A stretch of 8,065 nt of DNA from Duncaniella sp. (GTDB taxonomy: Bacteria; Bacteroidota; Bacteroidia; Bacteroidales; Muribaculaceae): contig JAFLRW010000086.1 of NCBI GenBank assembly GCA_022511285.1, forward strand, positions 1 through 8,065. The letters run 5' to 3'. The position numbers and the translations under genes are program-made. Position 1 is the first letter of the stretch. Every line of letters starts with the position of its first letter. The notes beneath the pieces were generated by a model. That model had not been told where the DNA came from, searched no databases, and saw nothing but the letters and a program-made list of their open reading frames with translations. Shown here in pieces: positions 1-6,644 of this stretch.

Positions 1-1
1 T

Positions 2-985
2 TATGCCGATGCCGCCTATGAGCGTGCCGGCGTGGAGCTGACAGCCCGGGCTGAGGCTATGGGGTGTGACATAGTGATATATCCTGCAGCCTTTGCGCCG
101 GCCGAGGTGAAACAACTGCGTCGCGGCGCCATACTGCTCACACTATTCGAGTCGGCCTGTCGCTCGCCCCGCACCCTTGCGGAGTTGCTGCGCCACAATA
201 TCATCACCGTGGCGCTCGACCTCGTCACCGACCAGGAGGGGCACACCCCCTTTGCCGACATCCTTGCCGAGATAGACGGCCGAGCCGCCGTGGCTATAGC
301 CTCGTCGCTGCTGGCCGATGCCGTCCATGGCAAAGGAATCCTACTCGGCGGAGTGGCCGGGATAATCCCCTGTGAGACATTGGTGGTGGGGTCGGGGATA
401 GCCGCCTGTGCCGCCGCCCGCTCGGCTATGGGGCTTGGCTCGATGGTGAGGATGTTTGACAATGATATTTATTCCCTACGCCGTGCCGCCCAGGAGCTGG
501 GTCCCGGAGTGGTCACATCGGCCTGCCACCCGCGCACGCTGGCCTCGGCGCTCCGCTCGGCCGACGTCGTGGTGGTCACCGATACGGCAGAGCGCTTTGT
601 GGCCCATGAGGATTTGGTGGCCACGATGAAAAAAGGAGTGCTGAGCTTTGACCTCACACGCAGCTCCGACGGCGGCCCGTTTCCATCAATGGTGCCCATT
701 GACCTTGCCTCCGCCTCGGCCCTCGATGCCGTAGCGCGCGCCTCGGGGAGGATATGTTTCACCCACGCCGGTTCGGCAGTGGCCCGCACGGCCGCAATGG
801 CGCTGAGCAATACGCTGCTCACCTTCCTCGGCTCCCTCTCGGCACCCGAGGCCCCCTCGCTCAAACTACCCAAAGGGATACAGCGCGGCACACTGACATT
901 CTTCGGCAAGCCGGTCCATCCGCGTGTGGCAGAGTTGGTGGGGATGCGCAGTGTGGATATCTCAATCTTTTTATCGCTCAGCTGA
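2..985 (+). CDS. Alanine dehydrogenase / PNT-like protein (5' truncated)
   Basis: Only the C-terminal part is present. The frame is already open at the first complete codon (position 2, reading YADAAYERAG), so the GTG at 32 is probably internal. The family uses NAD(P)H for reversible deamination of L-alanine, or forms the NAD-binding subunit of transhydrogenase; it is cytoplasmic. Visible are the end of the N-terminal catalytic domain, a Rossmann segment LVVGSGIAACAAARSAMGLG (around 374-433) followed by an acidic residue in MFDNDIYSLRR, and a C-terminal FTHAGSAVARTAAMALSN block that matches the family's VPRTAxxALxN region. Two residues are odd: aligned to known alanine dehydrogenases, the catalytic Lys (K75) falls on Ala at 86-88 and His96 on Glu at 149-151. 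True alanine dehydrogenase activity is therefore doubtful. The family call is fairly secure; the substrate is not. It is probably co-transcribed with the RNase H gene 14 bases downstream. Confidence 0.8.
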   Translation, partial: YADAAYERAGVELTARAEAMGCDIVIYPAAFAPAEVKQLRRGAILLTLFESACRSPRTLAELLRHNIITVALDLVTDQEGHTPFADILAEIDGRAAVAIASSLLADAVHGKGILLGGVAGIIPCETLVVGSGIAACAAARSAMGLGSMVRMFDNDIYSLRRAAQELGPGVVTSACHPRTLASALRSADVVVVTDTAERFVAHEDLVATMKKGVLSFDLTRSSDGGPFPSMVPIDLASASALDAVARASGRICFTHAGSAVARTAAMALSNTLLTFLGSLSAPEAPSLKLPKGIQRGTLTFFGKPVHPRVAELVGMRSVDISIFLSLS

Positions 986-999
986 AAGGAAAAAACCGT

Positions 1000-1641
1000 A
1001 TGTCAGGAAGAAAATTTTATGTGATATGGGAGGGGCGAGCCACCGGAGTGTTCGACTCCTGGGAAGAGTGCAAACTCTACACCGAAGGGTATTCCGGAGC
1101 GAGATTCAAAGCGTTTCCGACGCAGGAAGAGGCTGTGGAGGCGTGGCGCGGAAACCCCGACGAGCATCTTGAACTCTTGAAATCAATAGCATCCTACACC
1201 CCTCCGGTGCGCGACTTCAACGCCTTTCCGGAGATTCAGCAAGACGCACTCGCAGTTGATGCCGCCTGCTCGGGCAATCCCGGCGTGGTGGAGTATCAGG
1301 GAGTGTGGGTGCGCACCGGACAGAGGATTTTCCACGCGGGGCCCTTTGCGCAAGGCACCAACAACATAGGCGAATTCCTGGCGTTGGTCCACGGACTGGC
1401 ACTCCTCAATGCCCAGGGACGCCACACCACCCCCATCTATACCGATTCCCGCACGGCGCGAGCGTGGGTGCGCAACCGAATGGTGAAGACCAATCTGACT
1501 CGCTCGGAAGCCACCGAACCGCTCTTCGAAATGATGGACCGGGCCCTTGCCTGGCTCGAACGAAACAGATTTTCCAACCCGATACTCACCTGGAACACAC
1601 CCGTCTGGGGCGAAATTCCGGCCGATTTTGGGCGAAAGTGA
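1000..1641 (+). CDS. rnhA: Ribonuclease HI with N-terminal hybrid-binding (viroplasmin-like) domain
   Basis: 213 residues. It cuts the RNA strand of RNA/DNA hybrids, clearing R-loops and primers in the cytoplasm. Residues 5-49 (KFYVIWEGRATGVFDSWEEC onward, ending in EAVEAW) form the hybrid-binding domain also called the caulimovirus viroplasmin domain. Residues 82-213 are the RNase H fold, close to the Bacillus halodurans type. The four metal-binding acids are visible: D87 in AVDAACSGNPG, E125 in NNIGEFLAL, D149 in YTDSRTA and D209 in the terminal WGEIPADFGRK, so the enzyme should be active. The ATG at 1000 is chosen although the frame stays open upstream, because it follows GAAAGGA (984-990) at 9 bases and starts exactly at the hybrid-binding domain. 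Only 14 bases separate it from the preceding stop, suggesting one transcript with the dehydrogenase-like gene. The symbol is by family; Bacteroidota can carry more than one RNase H. Confidence 0.93.
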   Translation: MSGRKFYVIWEGRATGVFDSWEECKLYTEGYSGARFKAFPTQEEAVEAWRGNPDEHLELLKSIASYTPPVRDFNAFPEIQQDALAVDAACSGNPGVVEYQGVWVRTGQRIFHAGPFAQGTNNIGEFLALVHGLALLNAQGRHTTPIYTDSRTARAWVRNRMVKTNLTRSEATEPLFEMMDRALAWLERNRFSNPILTWNTPVWGEIPADFGRK

Positions 1642-1654
1642 AACATAACTCCCC

Positions 1655-1681
1655 TTTTTTTGCAAGCGGAATGCAAAAAAA
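1655..1681. repeat. Perfect 10-bp inverted repeat with A/T-tract arms
   Basis: The arms TTTTTTTGCA (1655-1664) and TGCAAAAAAA (1672-1681) are perfectly complementary around a 7-base loop. It lies 13 bases after the RNase H stop and just before the putative -7 box of the next gene. As RNA it would form a weak, A-U-rich stem; on both strands a run of T begins or ends the structure, so a weak bidirectional terminator or a protein-binding site is possible. The sequence does not decide between these. Confidence 0.6.
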
Positions 1682-1693
1682 TTCGTATCTTTG
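1659..1693 (+). promoter_or_regulatory. Putative Bacteroidota-type promoter for the DUF4301 gene
   Basis: The -7 element TATCTTTG (1686-1693) matches TAnnTTTG exactly. The only upstream TTTG (1659-1662) is 23 bases away, longer than the usual 19-21, and sits inside the inverted repeat described above. The -7 box is 39 bases upstream of the ATG at 1733, giving a short leader of roughly 33 bases. The -7 box is convincing; the -33 partner is weak. Confidence 0.6.
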
Positions 1694-1732
1694 AGGCAGT
1701 AATCAAAAAATCATAATACCATATAGTTACCT

Positions 1733-3256
1733 ATGCTAAGACCAGAAGACAAAGAGCTGCTGAAAGCCAAAGGCATCAGCGAGGCTGAAGTAGAAAGCCA
1801 GCTCAAACGATTTGTGACCGGATTCCCCTATCTTAAAATCAAAGACTCCGCCCGCATCGGCGCCGGAATATTCCAACTCAATGCCGACGAAGAGAAGGCG
1901 GCCCTCGACCGCTGGCACCGGTATCTGGAGCTTGGCGGTGAGGTGTGCAAGTTTGTGCCCGCCTCAGGCGCTGCATCGCGTATGTTCAAGGCGCTTTTCG
2001 AGTATGTCGACGGTGGCACCGACGAACTCAAAGAGGGTTCGCCCGTGGCTGCACTCATAGCCAATATAGATAAGCTCCCGTTCCTTCCCGAGCTGCGTCA
2101 GGCCTGCGAGAAACTCTACGGAAAGGCTCTTGCCGAGCTGCTTGCCGAGGGGCGCAACCGCGATGTGATAGCCGCTATTGTGGGTGCCGAAGGTATGAAC
2201 TACGGCGGTCTTCCCAAAGGTCTGCTCAAATTCCATACATATCCCGAGGGCTCGCGTACACCTATTGAAGAACACCTCACCGAGGGCGCTCAGACCGCCG
2301 CTAACTCAAAAGGCATCGTGAACCTCCACTTCACAGTGTCGGCCAATCATCGCAAACTCTTTGAGGAGAAACTCGCAGAGGTGATTCCCGCCACAGAAGC
2401 CCGCACGGGAGTGAAGTTCAATGTGTCAATGAGCGAGCAGAAACCCTCCACTGACACCATTGCCGTCAATACTGACAACACTCCCTTCCTCGAGGATGGC
2501 AAGCTGCTGTTCCGTCCCGGTGGCCACGGCGCCCTCATCCGCAATCTCAACGACATGGAGAGCGCTGTCGTCTTTATCAAGAATATAGACAATGTGGTGC
2601 CCGACTCGAAGCGCGCCGACACGATTAAGTATAAAGAGGTGCTCGGAGGTCTGCTCCTTGAGGTACACGACCAGATTGAGGAAGACCTCACGGCTCTCGA
2701 AGAGAAGGCTTACACCGCCGACGACCTCAAACGAATGGTGGAATATCTACGCACAGTCCTCAACGTCTACGACCCCCGTCTCGACAATATGGCCGACGAT
2801 GAGGTGGCGGCCTATCTCAAGTCTAAATTCAACCGTCCGCTGCGTGTCTGCGGCATGGTGCGCAATGAGGGCGAGCCGGGCGGCGGTCCGTTCATTGCCT
2901 TCAATCCCGACGGCTCCGCTTCGCCTCAGATTCTTGAAAGCAACCAGGTGGACCTCAGCAATCCTGAGTACAAAAAAATGATGTCGGAGGCCACACACTT
3001 CAATCCCGTGGATCTTGTGTGCTACATCAAGGATATCCACAATAAGAAGTTTGACCTTCCCGCCTACGTCGACCCCGCCACCGGATTCATCTCCTCCAAA
3101 TCAAGCCACGGCAAGGAACTCCGCGCCATGGAGCTCCCCGGTCTCTGGAACGGTGCGATGAGCGACTGGAACACCGTCTTTGTCGAAGTGCCCATCTCCA
3201 CGTTCAATCCCGTAAAGACTGTCAACGACCTGCTCCGCCCCGCCCATCAGGGTTAA
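1733..3256 (+). CDS. DUF4301 family protein, possible sugar nucleotidyltransferase-like fold
   Basis: 507 residues, no signal peptide or membrane segment, so cytoplasmic. I recognise it as the Bacteroidota family DUF4301; no function is established to my knowledge. Motif order suggests a GT-A nucleotidyltransferase related to UDP-sugar pyrophosphorylases: KFVPASGAASRMFK (73-86) in the place of the nucleotide-binding LxGGxGTRxG loop, GGLPKGLLKFH (158-168) recalling the PKG/PK lysine motif, TPIEEHL (176-182), RPGGHGALIRNLND (261-274) recalling PxGHGxxxxNL, and IKNIDNVVPD (282-291) recalling the VDN metal site. A C-terminal block SKSSHGKELRAMELPGLWNG (455-474) looks strongly patterned and could hold a catalytic lysine. 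That fold assignment is inference from motifs. The ATG at 1733 follows a plausible promoter and no better start exists. The gene stands alone between a promoter and a strong terminator. Confidence 0.85.
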   Translation: MLRPEDKELLKAKGISEAEVESQLKRFVTGFPYLKIKDSARIGAGIFQLNADEEKAALDRWHRYLELGGEVCKFVPASGAASRMFKALFEYVDGGTDELKEGSPVAALIANIDKLPFLPELRQACEKLYGKALAELLAEGRNRDVIAAIVGAEGMNYGGLPKGLLKFHTYPEGSRTPIEEHLTEGAQTAANSKGIVNLHFTVSANHRKLFEEKLAEVIPATEARTGVKFNVSMSEQKPSTDTIAVNTDNTPFLEDGKLLFRPGGHGALIRNLNDMESAVVFIKNIDNVVPDSKRADTIKYKEVLGGLLLEVHDQIEEDLTALEEKAYTADDLKRMVEYLRTVLNVYDPRLDNMADDEVAAYLKSKFNRPLRVCGMVRNEGEPGGGPFIAFNPDGSASPQILESNQVDLSNPEYKKMMSEATHFNPVDLVCYIKDIHNKKFDLPAYVDPATGFISSKSSHGKELRAMELPGLWNGAMSDWNTVFVEVPISTFNPVKTVNDLLRPAHQG

Positions 3257-3276
3257 TGGCGGGATAGGCTCTCATA

Positions 3277-3310
3277 GCGGCCCGTCAGCGCATTGGCGGG
3301 CCGCATTTTT
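3277..3310 (+). terminator. Intrinsic terminator after the DUF4301 gene
   Basis: A perfect 8-bp G/C-only stem, GCGGCCCG (3277-3284) with CGGGCCGC (3297-3304), encloses a 12-base loop and is followed by ATTTTT. It begins 20 bases after the stop codon. The next gene, engB, starts only 23 bases beyond the T run, so this hairpin sits inside what would be its leader if transcription came from upstream. Confidence 0.88.
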
Positions 3311-3333
3311 CAATTTCTTTTAATGCCTGTAGT

Positions 3334-3939
3334 ATGATTATTCACTCCGCACGTTTTGTCCTTTCGGCCCCGGATTATACTAAATCGCCCGCCGATTCGC
3401 GCCACGAATATGCCTTCATTGGTCGAAGCAATGTGGGAAAATCCTCACTTATAAATATGCTCACCGAAAATGGCAAACTCGCCAAAACTTCCTCTACACC
3501 CGGAAAGACTCTGCTTATCAATCACTTTCTCATCAACGACGAGTGGTATATTGTCGACCTTCCCGGTTATGGATTTGCCCAGCGCGGCAAGCAGCAGCGT
3601 GAAGCCCTCGACAAGATGATTCGCGGTTATATTCTTGGCCGTCAGCAGATGACCAACCTTTTTGTGCTCATTGATTCGCGCCACGCGCCGATGAAAATTG
3701 ACCTTGATTTCTTCAACTGGCTCGGCGAAAACGAAATCCCATTCTCAATCGTATTCACTAAGCTCGACAAGCTTGGCAACGACGCGGGGCGCCGCAACGT
3801 AAAAGCCTATTGTAATAGCCTGCTCGACACCTGGGAGGAACTCCCGCCAATATTCCTCACCTCAAGCCAGGACGGTCGCGGTCGCACCGAAATCCTCGAC
3901 TACATCGAAGAGCTTAACACCATCCCCGTTGAAGGCTGA
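3334..3939 (+). CDS. engB: Ribosome biogenesis GTP-binding protein EngB (YihA/YsxC)
   Basis: 201 residues, typical for the family. This essential cytoplasmic GTPase helps late assembly of the large ribosomal subunit. All G motifs are visible in order: G1 GRSNVGKSS (30-38), the G2 threonine region SSTPGKT (53-59), G3 DLPGYG (75-80), G4 TKLDK (142-146, where many homologues have TKADK) and G5 TSS (176-178). The circularly unpermuted TrmE-Era-EngA-EngB order is intact, with no truncation. The ATG at 3334 fits the usual N-terminus, where the short lead before the P-loop is about 29 residues; the ATG at 3323 is out of frame. No Shine-Dalgarno and no TAnnTTTG box can be seen in the 23 bases between the upstream terminator and the start, so its promoter is unclear. 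Confidence 0.97.
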   Translation: MIIHSARFVLSAPDYTKSPADSRHEYAFIGRSNVGKSSLINMLTENGKLAKTSSTPGKTLLINHFLINDEWYIVDLPGYGFAQRGKQQREALDKMIRGYILGRQQMTNLFVLIDSRHAPMKIDLDFFNWLGENEIPFSIVFTKLDKLGNDAGRRNVKAYCNSLLDTWEELPPIFLTSSQDGRGRTEILDYIEELNTIPVEG

Positions 3940-3983
3940 TTCATCGCCTACTCGCAAAAGATTGTTAAAACGGTGTGATGCCG

Positions 3984-4014
3984 TTGCAAAACGCTGATTT
4001 TTTCGCTATCTTTG
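3984..4014 (+). promoter_or_regulatory. Consensus Bacteroidota promoter for the greA operon leader
   Basis: TTG (3984-3986), a 20-base spacer and TATCTTTG (4007-4014) match the Bacteroidota housekeeping sigma consensus. Transcription should begin near 4020, leaving a leader of about 150 bases before greA. No second TAnnTTTG box lies between here and the greA start. A short AACGG/CCGTT hairpin (3969-3985) overlaps the -33 element. Confidence 0.85.
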
Positions 4015-4019
4015 CACTG

Positions 4020-4169
4020 AAAAGAAAAAAGCTCTTTTTTAGTGTTAGATAATAATATGGAGTCTCGTTGCTGATGCTGCGAGATTCTATATCTTTTTTC
4101 GATTCCCATTTTTAGTTGCTTGATTATTTTACACTCATATAAACACTTTTTAAACTCAATTTTACTGCT
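4020..4169 (+). promoter_or_regulatory. Long structured 5' leader of greA
   Basis: This is the untranslated stretch between the predicted transcription start and the greA ATG. It has an A-rich start with GAAAAAAG (4024-4031), a T run CTTTTTT (4034-4040), the terminator hairpin at 4055-4099, and then an A/T-rich unstructured part (4100-4169) without a recognisable ribosome-binding site or second promoter. GAAAAAAG is exactly complementary to both CTTTTTT at 4034-4040 (seven bases) and CTTTTTTC at 4093-4100 (eight bases), so two pairings are mutually exclusive. The layout suggests control of greA by premature termination. Confidence 0.6.
4055..4099 (+). terminator. Terminator-like hairpin inside the greA leader (attenuator candidate)
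   Basis: Bases 4055-4067 (AATATGGAGTCTCG without its first A) pair with 4080-4092 (CGAGATTCTATAT) over 13 positions with two G-U wobbles (4062-4085 and 4059-4088). The loop is 12 bases (TTGCTGATGCTG, 4068-4079). C then TTTTTT (4094-4099) follows directly. This is a full intrinsic terminator placed about 80 bases after the promoter and 70 bases before greA, so it would yield a short RNA unless polymerase reads through. Confidence 0.75.
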
Positions 4170-4640
4170 ATGGCTATCACTTACATGACCAAGGAGGGCT
4201 ATAAGAAGAAAATGGAAGAAATTGCGTTCCTCGAATCTGTGGAGCGTCCCCGCATATCTGCCGCTATTGCCGAGGCCCGTGACAAGGGTGACCTTTCGGA
4301 AAACTCTGAGTATGATGCCGCCAAGGAGGCTCAGGGCATGCTCGAAATGAAGATTGCCAAACTGAAAGACCTCGTGGCGCAATGCCGTATCATTGATGAA
4401 AGCAATCTTAACAACGAGGAGGTGCAAATCCTTAATCGTGTGAAAATTAAGAATGTGGCCAATGGTATGGTGATGGAATATACCATTGTGGCCGACTCTG
4501 AAGCCGACCTTAAAGCTAAAAAGCTCGGTTCGTCAACCCCGATAGCTCAGGGCTTGATTGGGCATAAGCTTGGCGAGGTGGTGGAGATTCGTGTTCCGGC
4601 CGGATTGATGAAGTTTGAAATCGTTGAAATTAATTTCTGA
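4170..4640 (+). CDS. greA: Transcription elongation factor GreA
   Basis: 156 residues, the normal length. GreA enters the secondary channel of RNA polymerase and stimulates cleavage of backtracked transcripts so that stalled complexes resume. The N-terminal coiled coil spans about 1-76, with the acidic tip KGDLSENSEYDAAKEAQ (39-55) carrying D41 and E44, the residues that coordinate the catalytic magnesium in E. coli GreA. The C-terminal FKBP-like domain (about 80-156) shows the typical SPIAQGLIGHKLGEVVE-type segment, here as STPIAQGLIGHKLGEVVEIR. The ATG at 4170 gives the standard N-terminus MAITYMTKEGYKK. It heads a tightly packed block with the HIT gene 16 bases downstream. Its long leader contains a terminator-like hairpin, so expression may be attenuated. 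Confidence 0.98.
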   Translation: MAITYMTKEGYKKKMEEIAFLESVERPRISAAIAEARDKGDLSENSEYDAAKEAQGMLEMKIAKLKDLVAQCRIIDESNLNNEEVQILNRVKIKNVANGMVMEYTIVADSEADLKAKKLGSSTPIAQGLIGHKLGEVVEIRVPAGLMKFEIVEINF

Positions 4641-4656
4641 GTCCCCACATATTACT

Positions 4657-5049
4657 ATGCCTACAATATTCAGTCGTATTGCCGCCGGCGAAATCCCTTC
4701 ATATAAGGTGGCTGAAGATGCCCGCCACTATGCCTTCCTCGACATTAATCCGGTGGCTCCGGGCCATGTGCTTGTGATTCCTCGCCGAGAGGAGGACTAT
4801 ATCTTCAACCTCCCCGAACAGGACTATTCCGAACTGATGATGTTTGCGCGCCGTGTGGCCGAGGCTCTCAAGAAAGCCATCCCTTGCAAGCGCGTTGGTG
4901 TGGCTGTCCTCGGCATGGAGGTGCCGCACACTCATATCCACTTAGTGCCTCTTAATTCTGAGGGGGATATGAATTTTGCCAACAAACTCTCTCTCCCGGC
5001 TGAGCAGATGCAGGCCATTGCTGATGCTATCGCTGCTAATTTTGAGTAG
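4657..5049 (+). CDS. HIT family protein (Hint-like nucleotide hydrolase)
   Basis: 130 residues, cytoplasmic. Histidine-triad proteins of the Hint branch hydrolyse AMP-linked phosphoramidates and related adenylated compounds; the physiological substrate in bacteria is poorly known. The opening MPTIFSRIAAGEIPSYKVAE and the core FLDINPVAPGHVLVIPRR (27-44) are typical. The histidine triad is HTHIHLV (91-97): H91, H93 and H95, with H93 expected as the nucleophile. All residues needed for activity are present. The frame extends upstream to 4615 inside greA, but the ATG at 4657 is preferred because it gives the canonical N-terminus and only a 16-base gap after greA. Its stop TAG overlaps a GTG with the next gene. 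A greA-HIT pairing suggests co-expression but does not fix the substrate. Confidence 0.95.
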   Translation: MPTIFSRIAAGEIPSYKVAEDARHYAFLDINPVAPGHVLVIPRREEDYIFNLPEQDYSELMMFARRVAEALKKAIPCKRVGVAVLGMEVPHTHIHLVPLNSEGDMNFANKLSLPAEQMQAIADAIAANFE

Positions 5050-5054
5050 TGCCT

Positions 5055-5945
5055 ATGTCTGCCCGTTCCACTCTTGGCTGCTGGATTGAAGCGATGCGTT
5101 TGCGCACACTTCCGGTTTCAGTGTCGGGTGTGGTGTTTGCGGCCGGAATCTGTGTGGCAGAGCGGTCGATTAATGTTGTTGCGCTCGCACTTTGTCTGAT
5201 TTTTGCGCTGTTGGCCCAGGTGGCTTCTAATTTCGCAAATGAGTATTTCGACTATCGTGCCGGCCTTGACAGGGTGGGGCGCGATGGGCCTCGTCGGGGG
5301 GTTACTGAGGGGGATATTGCCCCGCAGGATATGCTGAAAGCCACTCTTGCAACTCTTGCTGTCGCCTGTGCGGTCGGGTGTCTCGTCGTTGCGCTCTACG
5401 GCTGCCGGTGGATGTATATTGCGGGAATATTTGTTGCGGTTGGTGCTATGGCTTATAGCACGGGCCCTTTCCCTCTGAGTCGGCACGGCCTTGGCGAGGT
5501 GGCGGTGGTGCTTTTCTTCGGTGTAGTGCCTGTGTGTCTGACTTGTATGCTGTGTGGTGTAGAGTGGTCTTCGCGGGTGCTTGCAGCCGGAATTGCTTTA
5601 GGGTGTATGGGCGCAAATGTCCTGGTGGTCAACAATTATCGTGATCGCGATGATGATCTCCTTGTAGGGAAAAACACTCTTGCTGTTATTGCGGGCCGCC
5701 CGGCTATGGTGGCGCTCTATTTCTGCAACGGACTCCTGGCTCTGCTTCTGACTATCCGCCTTTGGCTCTCGATTTCTGTTACAGGCTGGCTCCCGCCGGC
5801 ATTCTACTTATTGCTTCACTGCGGCTTGACGGCAGCTCTCACTAAACGCTCCGGCCGAGCACTCAATCCTCTGCTTGGACTGACGGCAATGCTGATGCTG
5901 CTCTTTTCGCTCACATTCTTAATCCTATCCATATCAACATTATGA
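5055..5945 (+). CDS. menA: 1,4-dihydroxy-2-naphthoate polyprenyltransferase MenA
   Basis: 296 residues, an integral membrane protein of the UbiA family with about eight or nine hydrophobic helices. It attaches the polyprenyl tail to 1,4-dihydroxy-2-naphthoate, giving demethylmenaquinone for the respiratory quinone pool. The two Asp-rich diphosphate/magnesium motifs are visible: NEYFDYRAGLD (62-72; N62, D66, D72) and NNYRDRDDDLLVGKNTLAV (193-211; D197, D199-D201). The second one is close to the MenA form NNLRDxxxDxxxGKxTLAV, which supports MenA over UbiA. The ATG at 5055 is 5 bases after the HIT stop; a GTG at 5049 overlapping that stop would add two residues and is possible. The stop overlaps the ATG of the next gene by four bases (ATGA), suggesting translational coupling. 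Confidence 0.93.
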   Translation: MSARSTLGCWIEAMRLRTLPVSVSGVVFAAGICVAERSINVVALALCLIFALLAQVASNFANEYFDYRAGLDRVGRDGPRRGVTEGDIAPQDMLKATLATLAVACAVGCLVVALYGCRWMYIAGIFVAVGAMAYSTGPFPLSRHGLGEVAVVLFFGVVPVCLTCMLCGVEWSSRVLAAGIALGCMGANVLVVNNYRDRDDDLLVGKNTLAVIAGRPAMVALYFCNGLLALLLTIRLWLSISVTGWLPPAFYLLLHCGLTAALTKRSGRALNPLLGLTAMLMLLFSLTFLILSISTL

Positions 5946-6619
5946 AAAAGATTCTCTTTCTCCTCTCGCTCTCACTTTTACTCGTGTCGGCTCCCAATGC
6001 CAATGCTCAGAGTGCCCGCGATGTTCTTGGCGGTCTGCTCGGCGGCGGTTCATCCTCGTCGCAGGGTGATGGCTCCGGCTCTTCTCTCGGCGATATCATC
6101 GGCGGTGTGGCCGGCGCTCTTGGCATTGGCAATAAGTCGGTGACTGTGGAGTCGATGCAGGGCACTTGGAACTATAAGGCGCCGGCGGTCGATTTTAAGA
6201 GTGACAATCTTCTCCTCAAGGCCGGAGGCGCGGCTGCATCGTCTCAGGTGGAAAGTAAACTGGCCACATATTATAATATGGCCGGACTTAACACCTTGGT
6301 CCTCACCGTGAATCCCGACTCTACATTTACTATGCAGGCTCGCAAGGTTACGGTAAAGGGCTCTATTGAGACTAATGCCGAAGAGGGCACCACCGTGTTC
6401 CATTTCCAGGCTCTTGGCAAGGTGAACATCGGGAGCATGCAAGCCTATATCAAGCTTAACGGCAAAAACATGGAACTTACGTTTGATGTCACCAAACTCA
6501 TGACACTTCTTGAACGCGTTGGTTCGCTCACTAATAATTCTACCATCAAAGCCGCTACAACACTGCTTAACCAGTATGACGGTATGACGGCCGGATTTGA
6601 ATTGACTAAGCAGAAATAG
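5942..6619 (+). CDS. Secreted DUF4923 family protein
   Basis: 225 residues. I recognise the Bacteroidota family DUF4923, of unknown function. The N-terminus has lysines, a hydrophobic core ILFLLSLSLLLVSA and an A-N-A-Q site around 20-23, a classical signal peptidase I signal. There is no lipobox cysteine, so it should be soluble periplasmic or surface-exposed after cleavage. A Gly/Ser-rich linker with low complexity (about 29-64, GGLLGGGSSSSQGDGSGSSL and on) precedes a likely beta-rich domain from about 67, beginning SVTVESMQGTWNYKAPAVDF. That opening, with phrases such as DSTFTMQARKVTVKGSIE (126-143), is reminiscent of lipocalin-like calycin domains, but this is only an impression. Translation start overlaps the menA stop by four bases. 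Its link to menaquinone synthesis is not evident. Confidence 0.85.
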   Translation: MKKILFLLSLSLLLVSAPNANAQSARDVLGGLLGGGSSSSQGDGSGSSLGDIIGGVAGALGIGNKSVTVESMQGTWNYKAPAVDFKSDNLLLKAGGAAASSQVESKLATYYNMAGLNTLVLTVNPDSTFTMQARKVTVKGSIETNAEEGTTVFHFQALGKVNIGSMQAYIKLNGKNMELTFDVTKLMTLLERVGSLTNNSTIKAATTLLNQYDGMTAGFELTKQK

Positions 6620-6644
6620 CTCTTAACCCCTTCCTGATATCGCA

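Noticed and set aside
469..909. A 146-codon minus-strand frame opposite the dehydrogenase-like gene
   Set aside because: It is a mirror of a GC-rich coding region; the plus frame shows recognisable Rossmann and family motifs, the minus frame none.
754..999. Upstream extension of the RNase H frame
   Set aside because: It lies inside the dehydrogenase-like gene in another frame; the domain structure and the AAGGA at 985-990 favour the ATG at 1000.
3969..3985. AACGG/CCGTT hairpin after engB as a terminator
   Set aside because: The stem is only five pairs and is not followed by a T run directly (the T run is about 12 bases later), so it is too weak to call.
5049..5054. GTG start for menA overlapping the HIT stop
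   Set aside because: It adds only two residues; the ATG at 5055 is the simpler start, although GTG cannot be excluded.
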